Source of the DNA: Actinomycetes bacterium
GTDB lineage: Bacteria; Actinomycetota; Actinomycetes; S36-B12; GCA-2699445
Assembly: GCA_022600255.1 (NCBI GenBank)
Contig: JAHZKU010000011.1
Span: forward strand, 1-14,586
Direction of reading: 5' to 3'
DNA: 14,586 nt
Part shown: in pieces, positions 7,450 through 14,586 of the stretch
How the letters are laid out: every line of letters starts with the position of its first letter
Position numbering within the stretch: the first letter of the stretch is position 1
Notes under the pieces: generated by a model
Seen by the model: only the letters and a program-made list of their open reading frames with translations
Told to the model about the DNA's origin: nothing
Databases searched by the model: none
Translations under genes and position numbers: made by a program

Positions 7450-7469
7450 ACCGCTCAAGATCTTGCGGT
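7450..7469. repeat. Inverted repeat with a CAAGATCTTG palindrome core
   Basis: ACCG (7450-7453) and CGGT (7466-7469) flank the perfect 10-bp palindrome CAAGATCTTG (7456-7465), with two unpaired bases on the left. It lies about 75 bp after the penicillin-binding protein stop. It could be a weak transcript end or a dimeric-protein operator. No T-tract follows. Confidence 0.4.
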
Positions 7470-7598
7470 TAGCATATGTGGGCATAGGAATCTCGGCTTG
7501 GGCTAGCAGGGGCCAGTGTTGCTCCCGGTTGTGTCGGACCCTTGCTCCATGATGTAAATATCGGGAACGGAGCCGGCCCGGGATGGGGAGTCTTCTCA

Positions 7599-7638
7599 CC
7601 GGCCAGCACCCGCCAGCACCCGCCAGCACCGGCCAGCA
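7599..7638. repeat. 10-bp minisatellite, four copies, upstream of sbcD
   Basis: Four adjacent decamers read CCGGCCAGCA, CCCGCCAGCA, CCCGCCAGCA and CCGGCCAGCA, so outer and inner pairs are identical and differ at two positions. A decayed fifth unit (CCGGGAAACA) follows. The array ends 42 bp before the sbcD ATG and is likely in the 5' untranslated region. A 10-bp period matches one helical turn and could place protein sites on one face; equally it may be slippage-prone filler. Confidence 0.85.
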
Positions 7639-7680
7639 CCGGGAAACACCAGTAGATATCGGCAGACATCAGGGGGACAC

Positions 7681-8847
7681 ATGCGATTCATCCACACATC
7701 TGATTGGCATCTCGGGCGCCGATTCCACTCGTACGACCTGCTGCCAGCCCAGCAGCAGTTCCTAGACTGGTTGCTGGCCACGGCGGTGGCTGAGTCGGTA
7801 GACGCAGTCTTGGTCGCCGGCGACATCTACGACCGTTCGCAGCCGCCGGGTGAGGCCGTTGCGCTGCTGGGTCGCACCGTGTCAGGCTTCGCTGACGCCG
7901 GTATTCCGCTGATTCTCACGGCTGGGAATCACGACAGTCCGGTCCGCCTAGATTATGGCAAGCAGTTGTTTGCTGATCGGGGCATTCATATCCGTGCCGA
8001 TCTCCCGAGCAGCCTCGAACCGGTTGTGCTCGAGGACGAACATGGACCAGTGGGGTTCTACGGCGTGCCATACCTACATCCAGACCTCGTGGGTGAAGAA
8101 CTCGGTGCTGCGCGTTCCCACGAATCCGTGCTGTCGGCGGTTACTGATCGCATCACGGCCGATGCCGCCAGCCGCGGACTGCGGCGCACTGTGGTTTCGG
8201 CTCACGCCTTCATCACTGGAGGTGACAGGTCAGAGTCTGAACTCGACATCCGAGTTGGGGGAGCCGATAACGCTGCTGCTGGGATTTTCGAGGGTTTCAA
8301 CTATGTGGCGCTGGGCCACCTGCATGGCCCACAGACAGTCAAACTGCCTGATTCTGATACGACACTGGCGTATAGCGGATCGCCGATCGCATTCTCGTTC
8401 GGGGAGCGTAATCACAACAAGAGCGTCTCACTGGTGGAAGTGGCTGGGAGCGGGGATGTCTCGCTGGAGCGCGTCACCGTGCCAGGGCAGCGACTTGTCC
8501 GTCAGGTGAAGGGCCAACTCCTAGACTTGATCGAGATGGGGCGGGGTGAAGAAGGCGCACAGCGTGATGCCTACATCAAGGTGGTCTTGACCGATCCGAT
8601 GCGTCCGGACGCACCGATGGAACGGTTGCGGCAGGTCTGGCCAAACGCGATCGCACTTGATCTCGCCCCGGATGTGGACTTGCGCTCCTCGGAGCATGAT
8701 CTCCAAGCATTGCAGGGAGTTAATGACCCGCTCGAGATTTCTGAGTCCTTCTACGAATACGTCACCGGTCGCGCACTCCCACCTGATCGCGAGGCTGTCC
8801 TGCAAGACGTGATTGAGGCGACGATGCACGCACAGGTGAGTGCATAG
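7681..8847 (+). CDS. sbcD: Exonuclease SbcCD subunit D (Mre11-type nuclease)
   Basis: This 388-residue metallophosphoesterase is the nuclease half of SbcCD, which opens DNA hairpins and trims protein-blocked or palindromic double-strand ends. All Mre11 motifs are present: SDWH (Asp8, His10), VAGDIYD (45-51, Asp48), AGNHD (81-85, Asn83/His84), SAHAF (173-177, His175) and GHLHGPQ (212-218, His213/His215). The C-terminal cap (about 265-388) is the variable part that contacts the ATPase. The length is typical for actinobacteria. ATG 7681 has AGGGGGA three bases upstream. Its TAG shares one base with the GTG start of sbcC, so the two are translationally coupled. Confidence 0.97.
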   Translation: MRFIHTSDWHLGRRFHSYDLLPAQQQFLDWLLATAVAESVDAVLVAGDIYDRSQPPGEAVALLGRTVSGFADAGIPLILTAGNHDSPVRLDYGKQLFADRGIHIRADLPSSLEPVVLEDEHGPVGFYGVPYLHPDLVGEELGAARSHESVLSAVTDRITADAASRGLRRTVVSAHAFITGGDRSESELDIRVGGADNAAAGIFEGFNYVALGHLHGPQTVKLPDSDTTLAYSGSPIAFSFGERNHNKSVSLVEVAGSGDVSLERVTVPGQRLVRQVKGQLLDLIEMGRGEEGAQRDAYIKVVLTDPMRPDAPMERLRQVWPNAIALDLAPDVDLRSSEHDLQALQGVNDPLEISESFYEYVTGRALPPDREAVLQDVIEATMHAQVSA

Positions 8848-11800
8848 TGCGGCTCCACAGTTTGCGGTTGACGGCCATCGGGCCATTTGCCTCCGAGCAA
8901 GTGATCAGCTTTGATGATCTGACCCGGGGCGGTCTGTTCTTGTTGGAAGGCCCCACGGGCGCGGGTAAGTCGACGATTCTGGATGCGATCACGTTTGGTT
9001 TGTATGGCGGGATCGCCAGTGACGAGTCGTCCGAAAGCAGGCTTCACTCGGACTTCGCGAATCCGCAAACCCAGCCGCGCGTCGAACTGGAGTTCCAAGC
9101 CAGCGGAACCCGGTATCGCATTATTCGAACTCCCGCGTATGACCGACCCAAGAAACGTGGCGAAGGGACAACACAAGAGAAATCCTCTGTCGTGCTGATG
9201 CGCCGAGCTGGTGGAGCTTGGGATCCATTGTCAACGAACGCCAAAGAAGTCGCCCAACTGGTTATACAGGCTGTCGGCCTTAATCGAGCCCAGTTCACCC
9301 AGGTCGTCCTTTTGCCGCAAGGGGAGTTCGCCCGATTCCTGAGGTCGCAGGACGATGCTCGCCGCAACCTGCTGGCGGACATCTTCGGCACTGAAGTCTT
9401 CGAGCGCATCACCGCCTCACTGAAACAGCGAGCCACCGTACTCAGGGGGACGGTCACTGAGGCCGAAAAACTTGTCGGGAATCGGCTCCATGCGCTGGCC
9501 GAAGCTGGAGGTGTCTCGCCGGAACAGACCGAAGACTGGAACGCCAGGCTACGGCCCTGGGCGCCCGAGCAGTTGGTGTTGCTCAGTGCAGAAATCACTG
9601 AGTATGGCGCCGGTCTACGGCTGCGCCTAGGGTCCGCAGTCTCGGCAGCGGCGACGAAAGCCCAAAGGCAGGGCCAAGCGCAAGCGGCGGTGGATCGCCA
9701 GGTGGATCTGCAAACGCGGCTGGGCGAGCGACAAGATCTCGTTGTGCAGCAGCGCCAGCATCAGGCGAGCTTGGCGGAGCAAGATGTGCGTCATCGCCGG
9801 CGGACGGCCGGGACGAAGGCCGCTTCTGTGGCACCGCTGCAAGAGCAGACTGATGCGCTAGCGGCCACAGTGAAGGAGCGGCTCACCCAGGCGCGAGATC
9901 TGGCGGGGGGAACGGCGGAGCTAGCCGAAATCAAGGACCAGGCCCAACCGATTGCGCAGAAGGCTGACGCCGCCAACGTCAGGGCGTCGCGAATTGAGCA
10001 CCTCGTGGTTGTCGAAACCGAGCTTCAGGGTCGACTGGCACACAACCGCAAGCAAGAAGCGGCGCTCACCGAACTACGAGAGTCACTGGCGCAACTTGCC
10101 GCGAAAGCGGCTGAAATCCCCGACCAGATCCGCGACGCCCAATCTGAGGAATCAGAACTGCGGGCTAAGACGGCCGATACCCAACTCCTAGAGTCCGATG
10201 TGCAGACCTGGCAACGACGCCAAACTGCCGCTCGGTCCGCGGTTCAGTTGGAGGCGGAGGCGGCGCAGGCTCGGGATCGACACAGGTCGACCATTGACGA
10301 GTATCAGCAGGCCGTGGCCACCCACCAGGAGCTGGTCGAAGCCCGGTTCGCGGATATGGCCGCGGAGTTGGCGCGATCACTGCAAGACCAGACGCCCTGT
10401 CTGGTTTGCGGTGCCCTCGACCACCCGGCCCCGGCTACCTCCAAGTCGGAGCCGGTTGACCAGGACGCAATCGAACGAGCGTCCGAGCAGCGCGCAGCGG
10501 CTGAGTCACGGCGGGATACCGCCAAGGAAGAGATGCTCGTTGTTGAGCGACGGCTTGATTTGGCTCTTTCTCAATCCGAGGGCCACTCGGCGGCAGTAGC
10601 GCAGCAGAAGCATGCCGAGGTGACCGCCCAGCTAGCGGAGACACGTGCGGCGGGGGTGCAGTTGAATGCGGTACTTGGCCACCTGACGGACCTGGCTGGC
10701 GAGCAGGAAAGACTGCAGATTGCCGTCAACGAGCTGACCGTTCAAATTGCCAAGGCCGAGGCAGCGCTCATTGCCGCTCAAGGCCACGTCGATGCCGATC
10801 GCAAGCGTCTTGCGGACGCTGCTGGCGATTTCTCCAGCGTGGCCGACCACGTCAACGCCCTACAAGCCGAGTCGCAGCGGCTGCGCACCCTGGCCGAGGC
10901 GCTCGGAGCGCTGGCCGAAGCGGAGTCCGGGCTTGCTCAGGCCGCACAACGTACCGAACGCGAAGCGACCAAACAAGGCTTCGCCTCCGCCGCAGCCGCG
11001 CGCTCAGCTTGGCTGTCCGAGCAGGACTTGGCCACACTGACTGGCAAAATTACGGACTATGAGAGTAAGGGGCATTCGATCCATGAACGCCTGAACGAGC
11101 CGAGACTGCAGAACTTGGCTCGCTTGGATCCGAACGAGGTGGCGGCCGATCTGCAGCGGCAGCGCGAGCTATTGGGCTCCACGACTGCTGAGGCCGAGAG
11201 TACGGCTAAGGAAAAGGGTGTGTTGGAGGTTCAGGTTGAACGCTTTGCGGCATGCCTGGCCGATTGGGAACGGGCTGTGGCGCAGCGGGAAGACATCGGA
11301 ACCGAGGCGGCCCCGTTGTTGGAGCTAGATGTGTTGGCACGTGGGCAACAGGGTGAGCGCCACATGACGCTGACAACCTACGTGCTGCGCTATTGGTTCG
11401 AGCAGGTTGTGATAGCAGCAAATGTCAGACTGCGCAAGATTGCTGGTGGTAAGTATCAGCTGCTCCGGACCGAGGAGGCGGCCCGCAAGGATGCGCGCGT
11501 TGGACTCGGTTTGGAGGTCTTGGACATCCACACCGGCCAACAGCGGCCAACGGCATCCCTGTCCGGTGGTGAGACGTTCTACTGCTCCATCGCACTGGCA
11601 CTGGGCCTAGCTGATGTGGTGCAGGCCGAGGCTGGGGGCGCCTCCCTGGACACGCTGTTCATTGATGAAGGCTTCGGAACCATGGATGGCGAGACGCTGA
11701 ATGACGTGATGGCTGTGATTGATGAGTTGCGGGGAAACCAGCGTGTGGTCGGCATCGTCAGCCACGTGACCGAGCTTAAGGACCGCATTTCTGAGCGCTT

Positions 11801-11855
11801 GGAAGTGCGTCGCATCACCGAGAGCGGCCCCTCTCAAGTCAAGGTAGTCGCGTAG
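8847..11855 (+). CDS. sbcC: Exonuclease SbcCD subunit C (Rad50-type ATPase)
   Basis: This 1002-residue SMC-like ATPase is the partner of SbcD. The N-terminal ATPase half carries the Walker A GPTGAGKST (35-43). A long coiled coil, rich in Ala, Glu, Gln, Arg and Leu, runs from about 180 to 850 and is folded back at a zinc hook, CLVC (518-521), which joins two molecules. The C-terminal half has the ABC signature LSGGE (905-909) and the Walker B LFIDEGFG (937-944, catalytic Glu941). All expected elements are intact. GTG 8847 overlaps the sbcD stop by one base, and AGGTGAG lies six bases upstream of it inside sbcD. The two genes form one transcription and translation unit. Confidence 0.97.
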   Translation: MRLHSLRLTAIGPFASEQVISFDDLTRGGLFLLEGPTGAGKSTILDAITFGLYGGIASDESSESRLHSDFANPQTQPRVELEFQASGTRYRIIRTPAYDRPKKRGEGTTQEKSSVVLMRRAGGAWDPLSTNAKEVAQLVIQAVGLNRAQFTQVVLLPQGEFARFLRSQDDARRNLLADIFGTEVFERITASLKQRATVLRGTVTEAEKLVGNRLHALAEAGGVSPEQTEDWNARLRPWAPEQLVLLSAEITEYGAGLRLRLGSAVSAAATKAQRQGQAQAAVDRQVDLQTRLGERQDLVVQQRQHQASLAEQDVRHRRRTAGTKAASVAPLQEQTDALAATVKERLTQARDLAGGTAELAEIKDQAQPIAQKADAANVRASRIEHLVVVETELQGRLAHNRKQEAALTELRESLAQLAAKAAEIPDQIRDAQSEESELRAKTADTQLLESDVQTWQRRQTAARSAVQLEAEAAQARDRHRSTIDEYQQAVATHQELVEARFADMAAELARSLQDQTPCLVCGALDHPAPATSKSEPVDQDAIERASEQRAAAESRRDTAKEEMLVVERRLDLALSQSEGHSAAVAQQKHAEVTAQLAETRAAGVQLNAVLGHLTDLAGEQERLQIAVNELTVQIAKAEAALIAAQGHVDADRKRLADAAGDFSSVADHVNALQAESQRLRTLAEALGALAEAESGLAQAAQRTEREATKQGFASAAAARSAWLSEQDLATLTGKITDYESKGHSIHERLNEPRLQNLARLDPNEVAADLQRQRELLGSTTAEAESTAKEKGVLEVQVERFAACLADWERAVAQREDIGTEAAPLLELDVLARGQQGERHMTLTTYVLRYWFEQVVIAANVRLRKIAGGKYQLLRTEEAARKDARVGLGLEVLDIHTGQQRPTASLSGGETFYCSIALALGLADVVQAEAGGASLDTLFIDEGFGTMDGETLNDVMAVIDELRGNQRVVGIVSHVTELKDRISERLEVRRITESGPSQVKVVA

Positions 11856-11980
11856 TTGTCGTGCGAACGGCCGCGACTCGTGGCCTCCTCGGTCGTGGCC
11901 AACCGGGCGGGTGGTTCGGATCGATCAAGTGGGCGCTGGCAAGGGCGACACAGCCCGCCGAGTGCGGAATAGTCGCCTGT

Positions 11981-12832
11981 GTGAATACCAAGGTTCGTTT
12001 CCCGCAGGGTGCCCTCACCGCGGAAGCTCGGGTGGTTTGGTCAGGAGTGCTGCCTGGCCGAGATCAAGCCGCCGTTGTCACGGATCAGACGCCCTTTCAT
12101 CCGTTGGACCACACCTGGCCCGACCAGCCCGCCGACCGCGGCACACTGGCCGGGGTAGAAGTGCTTGACTGTCTCACGGGCGCCACCCAGGCGAACGGGG
12201 AACTACTCCTTGGCACCGACATTCCCGCCCGCCGAGGCGACCCAGAGTGGGAATGGCTGGTGGTGCATCTCCTTCCGCTGAGCGCGCCGCTGCCGGCCCC
12301 AGGCGAACTGGTGGAGTTGTGTGTTGACGCTGGTTACCGCGAATCACTCAGTGTGGGTCACACGGCCTGCCACCTTGCTGCGCTGGCCTTGAACCTGGAG
12401 TCACGGTCGTTTTGGCGCAAGCAGGCCCCGCGGTTGGATTCGCTCGGGTCAGCCGATTTGGACGGAATCGCCATTCAGCGATCAGTAATCACCCCGTTTT
12501 CTGCAACAGACGACTACAAGCTCGGCAAGTCGATCCGCAAGAAGGGTTTGAATGTGGCCGACCTACTACTGGGGTTAGCCGACCTTCAGACTCAGGTGAC
12601 GGCTCGCTTGGAACAATGGACCAACACCGATGCATCGGTGACGATCCAGGTGCCCAGCCCGGATGTCATAGCACGACGGCTGTGGCAGTGCCCACTGCCC
12701 GAGGGGCTGGGGGAGTACCCATGTGGCGGTACCCACGTTAGGCAACTGGCTGAGCTAGGGCGTATTGCTGTCAGCTACCAGGAGTCCGACTTCGGCTTCA
12801 CGGCCATCACGACGGCGACCGGTTCTGACTAA
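11981..12832 (+). CDS. AlaX-like metal-dependent alanyl-tRNA editing protein
   Basis: This 283-residue protein has the second additional domain of alanyl-tRNA synthetase (tRNA_SAD family). Free-standing members (AlaX) hydrolyse Ser- or Gly-tRNA(Ala) in trans. The zinc ligands are visible as HTACH (127-131, HxxxH) and CGGTH (248-252, CxxxH). The N-terminal part has TPFHPLDHTWPDQPADRG (37-54), a strand pattern shared with the family. The length fits the longer AlaX class. GTG 11981 gives the expected N-terminus (NTKVRFPQGALTAEARV). GTG 11861 would add 40 residues without family character. Neither start has a strong ribosome binding site. It follows sbcC by 125 bp on the same strand; no functional link to SbcCD is known. 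The exact substrate among misacylated tRNAs cannot be told from the sequence. Confidence 0.82.
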   Translation: MNTKVRFPQGALTAEARVVWSGVLPGRDQAAVVTDQTPFHPLDHTWPDQPADRGTLAGVEVLDCLTGATQANGELLLGTDIPARRGDPEWEWLVVHLLPLSAPLPAPGELVELCVDAGYRESLSVGHTACHLAALALNLESRSFWRKQAPRLDSLGSADLDGIAIQRSVITPFSATDDYKLGKSIRKKGLNVADLLLGLADLQTQVTARLEQWTNTDASVTIQVPSPDVIARRLWQCPLPEGLGEYPCGGTHVRQLAELGRIAVSYQESDFGFTAITTATGSD

Positions 12833-12844
12833 CGGGGTTAGGTC
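12827..12844 (+). terminator. Weak stem-loop overlapping the AlaX-like stop codon
   Basis: CTAAC (12829-12833) pairs with GTTAG (12837-12841) around a GGG loop, and GA/TC can extend the stem past one bulged G. There is no T-tract. The position at the gene end suggests a transcript end or translation-stop structure, but the stem is short. Confidence 0.2.
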
Positions 12845-12852
12845 AAGACTGC

Positions 12853-13338
12853 TTGATCGCGCACCCAGCGCCAATGTTCGATTCAGCGCCACTCGGCGTG
12901 GCAGTTTGGCACGCCCCGCACGATGATCCCGCTGATCTGGTGCTGCAAAGCGTCAATCCCAAGGCCAGCAGCATCATGGAGTTGGACCTCACAAAGTTTG
13001 TGGGGATGCGCATCAGCGACGCCTTTCCCACGGCGATGACCGGCGCCGCCGGTGAACGGTTGTGTGATGTGGTTTGGCGATCCGCGATACGCGGGGAAGA
13101 AGCCGAACTGGAGTTTGAGTACGCCGAAGCGCAAATCTCTCGCCGCTGGCTACGCAACAGTTGTCGACCGTTGTCCCTTGGCTACATGGTGGTCTACTAC
13201 GAGGACATCTCCAACGAGGTTGCCCACCGCAAAGCGTCGGCACAAGCCTTGGGCCGGGCGGCCGCCTTAGCTGAACTTTCGGCCGGACTGGTGGTTCGGC
13301 TGCGGCATCACCGTGGTTCGCAGCGTTGGCCGCGATAA
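12853..13338 (+). pseudogene. PAS-domain fragment of a broken sensor gene
   Basis: The open frame (161 residues, TTG 12853, or ATG 12874) contains one PAS domain. MFDSAPLGVAVW (8-19), SVNPKASSIMEL (33-44), FVGMRISDAFP (49-59) and MVVYYEDISNEVAHRKA (111-127) match the order of PAS folds: start strand, ligand-side helix, and the final strand running into a signalling helix. The helix continues to about residue 141 (ALAEL), after which the frame reads as Arg/His-rich junk and stops at 13336. PAS domains normally feed a kinase, diguanylate cyclase or phosphatase output domain, and none follows. A GAF remnant lies directly downstream in another frame. It was probably a multi-domain sensor that has lost its frame and output. 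A small stand-alone PAS protein is less likely, given the abrupt end. Confidence 0.65.
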
Positions 13339-13496
13339 GCCAGGTGCGGATCGATGGTGCCTACCTCTTCCCGGTGGTCGTTGATGATGCCACCGCCGGG
13401 GCCATCTTGTGCGTTTTGTCCGATGCTCGCCCTGAGCTCAGTGATTAAGACCCTGGCTTCGTGCAGGAGATCGCCACGCGGGTGGCGGCGGGATGA
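13299..13496 (+). pseudogene. C-terminal remnant of a GAF domain with an in-frame stop
   Basis: Read in the frame whose codons begin at 13299, the DNA encodes SPWFAALAAI then AYLFPVVVDDATAGAILCV and LSDARPELSD, followed by TAA (13446-13448) and then DPGFVQEIATRVAAG to a TGA (13494-13496). This is the usual final half of a GAF domain: the FPV strand, a turn, the hydrophobic strand that normally ends in EFFS or CFLS, then a helix. The first half of the domain is missing. There is no start codon context and the frame differs from the PAS fragment just upstream. The recognition is from pattern memory and not from a search. Confidence 0.5.
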
Positions 13497-13509
13497 GGTC
13501 AAGTACGAC

Positions 13510-14586
13510 GTGGCCCTGGCAGCCGTCGTCGGCCTGCCAGCCAGCATCACCGATCCCATCGGTATGGTCGCCGGTACTCCGGTCGGCTTCACCCTGTCCA
13601 TCGGTGACGACAACCCCTGCTTCCAGTTCAACATCGGCCAACCCACCGACACCACCTCGGTGATCAATTGGGGCCAGATCATCAAGGCCGAGTACATCAA
13701 CCTGGTCCTCGCGCCGCTGGGCAACTGCACCTTCGGCACCGTCACCTACAACGACACGTTCCAACTCGACATGAACGGGACCCTGCTCGACACCCCCACG
13801 AAGATCACCGCAGCGTTCGAACTCACCGACGGGTTCACCATGGACGCCAACATCAATGTGGGCTCGTTCAACCTAGCCGGCATGTCGGTGCAGAACACCA
13901 AGGTGAACCTGAACGTGGCCGGGACCAATGTAGGCGCGTCAAGTGTCGGTGCCAATGCCAGCAGTTCCCAGATGACCGTCTCCTTCGCCGGGGGCGCCAA
14001 CCTGTTTGGCAGCGTGGTCGTGGACGTGACCGGCAGCGTGGACGTCGACCTGCTCACGAACAATCCATCCCTGGATCTGCAGCTCGACGGCAACGTCTCA
14101 GGCAACCTGTTGGGGATCTTCGACGCCGACGCCAACCTTGCGCTGACAGCCGATATGGCCGTCACCAGCGGCAGTTTCTCGGTCAGCCAGCTGGACTTCG
14201 CCGTCACTGCAGGCTTCCAGTTGCTCGTCCTCACCGGCAACGGCAGCCTTGACTTCAACTACTCCGACGGTGCGGTGCAGAGCATCTCCGGTGACGCGAG
14301 CATCGACCTCAACCTGTGGATCGCCAACATCTCCGGGTCCGCCAGCTTCTCCTACAGCAACGGCGATCCCAACATCACCGTCTCAGCGACCGGCTCCCTC
14401 ACTGTGGGCTTCTGGCTCTTCAAGACTACGGAGAATATCAGCAAGATCTTCACGATCCCGGCGAGCAACATCACCACCAGCGAGTACACGCCGCCGCCGA
14501 CGCAGACGATCCCGGTGGCCGGACCAACAACCAACGGCAACATCTGGCCCTTGACCTACAATTTCTACCAGAACTTCGACTTCAAC
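13510..14586 (+). CDS. Beta-rich repetitive surface-type protein, truncated at 5' end, runs off the window
   Basis: The frame is open for 359 codons from GTG 13510 to the last base and continues beyond. GAGG (13495-13498) lies 11 bases upstream of this GTG, but the frame is open back to 13339, so the start is uncertain. The protein is rich in Asn, Gly, Ser, Thr, Val and Asp in alternating polar/hydrophobic order, as in beta-helix or beta-sandwich exported proteins. Two copies of a roughly 33-residue unit are adjacent (about 14239-14328 and 14332-14430), each with a Gly-Ser, F-x-YS-D/N-G and final Trp pattern. Two cysteines (codons at 13618 and 13726) may form a disulfide. No signal peptide or membrane segment precedes it, so the real N-terminus is probably lost. 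Codons end almost always in C or G, more than in the neighbouring genes. I do not recognise a named family. Confidence 0.7.
   Translation, partial: MALAAVVGLPASITDPIGMVAGTPVGFTLSIGDDNPCFQFNIGQPTDTTSVINWGQIIKAEYINLVLAPLGNCTFGTVTYNDTFQLDMNGTLLDTPTKITAAFELTDGFTMDANINVGSFNLAGMSVQNTKVNLNVAGTNVGASSVGANASSSQMTVSFAGGANLFGSVVVDVTGSVDVDLLTNNPSLDLQLDGNVSGNLLGIFDADANLALTADMAVTSGSFSVSQLDFAVTAGFQLLVLTGNGSLDFNYSDGAVQSISGDASIDLNLWIANISGSASFSYSNGDPNITVSATGSLTVGFWLFKTTENISKIFTIPASNITTSEYTPPPTQTIPVAGPTTNGNIWPLTYNFYQNFDFN

Larger units (their letters stand above)
7377..7680. other. Gene-free stretch between the penicillin-binding protein and sbcD
   Basis: No frame here resembles a protein. The stretch holds an inverted repeat (7450-7469) and a 10-bp minisatellite (7599-7638), listed separately. 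An AT-rich TGTAAATAT at about 7553-7561 is the best -10 candidate for sbcD-sbcC; the nearest TTG-type -35 (TTGTGT, 7529-7534) is about 20 bases away, too far for confidence. Confidence 0.45.

Noticed and set aside
7599..7638. CRISPR array or attachment site
   Set aside because: The units are 10 bp and contiguous; there are no spacers, no integrase and no tRNA gene nearby.
9044..9598. 184-codon minus-strand open frame inside sbcC
   Set aside because: It is an antisense shadow of a fully conserved ATPase region with no ribosome binding site or domain pattern of its own.
11861..11980. 40-residue N-terminal extension of the AlaX-like protein from GTG 11861
   Set aside because: The extra residues show no family resemblance and there is no Shine-Dalgarno; GTG 11981 gives the usual N-terminus. 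It is not fully excluded.
13668..14252. Open frame of 194 codons rich in Arg, His, Gln and Pro
   Set aside because: It is an out-of-frame shadow of the beta-rich protein; its composition is what a C-ending-codon gene gives when shifted by one base.
12853..14586. A new defence or toxin system formed by the PAS fragment and the beta-rich protein
   Set aside because: The PAS gene appears broken and the second protein lacks its start; no effector, nuclease or immunity domain is visible, so the data support decay and not a functional system.

Overview
The window looks like chromosomal DNA of a GC-rich actinobacterium. This rests on common GTG/TTG starts, G/C-ending codons, a PASTA-bearing class A penicillin-binding protein, an actinobacterial-style DUF2127 membrane protein and an sbcD-sbcC pair. 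Genus cannot be fixed from the sequence. Most of the window is ordinary housekeeping DNA; the unusual part is the last 1.7 kb.

Layout. Positions 1-61 hold a 13-bp tandem repeat that runs off the left edge and abuts the ribosome binding site of a small two-helix membrane protein (84-338). A 356-bp gene-free stretch follows, with two stem-loops, then a DUF2127 membrane protein with a Cys/His-rich N-terminus (695-1576). Convergent to it is a minus-strand block read from right to left: a membrane-anchored Pro/Thr-rich protein of unknown function (3270-4742), a MOSC-domain protein (2513-3136) and a spermidine-synthase-like methyltransferase-fold protein (1696-2418). A 330-bp divergent gap separates this block from a bifunctional class A penicillin-binding protein that starts with TTG (5073-7376). 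A 304-bp gap containing a 10-bp minisatellite precedes sbcD-sbcC (7681-11855), whose reading frames overlap by one base. A metal-dependent AlaX-like alanyl-tRNA editing protein (11981-12832) comes next.

From 12853 the DNA looks damaged. A PAS-domain reading frame loses its frame. It is followed in another frame by the tail of a GAF domain that carries an in-frame TAA. Right after it, at about 13490-13510, an Asn/Gly/Ser-rich, beta-strand-rich repetitive protein begins without a signal peptide and runs off the right edge. Base and codon use change sharply at that point. The simplest reading is a decayed multi-domain sensor gene joined to a 5'-truncated exported repeat protein by a deletion or rearrangement; a chimeric assembly is the main alternative.

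Functionally, the block at 3270-7376 is cell-envelope related (peptidoglycan synthase and a divergently transcribed surface-anchored protein). SbcCD processes hairpin and blocked DNA ends, and the AlaX-like protein would clear mischarged alanyl-tRNA-synthetase products. I found no CRISPR array, phage, transposase, rRNA or tRNA, and no complete novel defence or mobile system.
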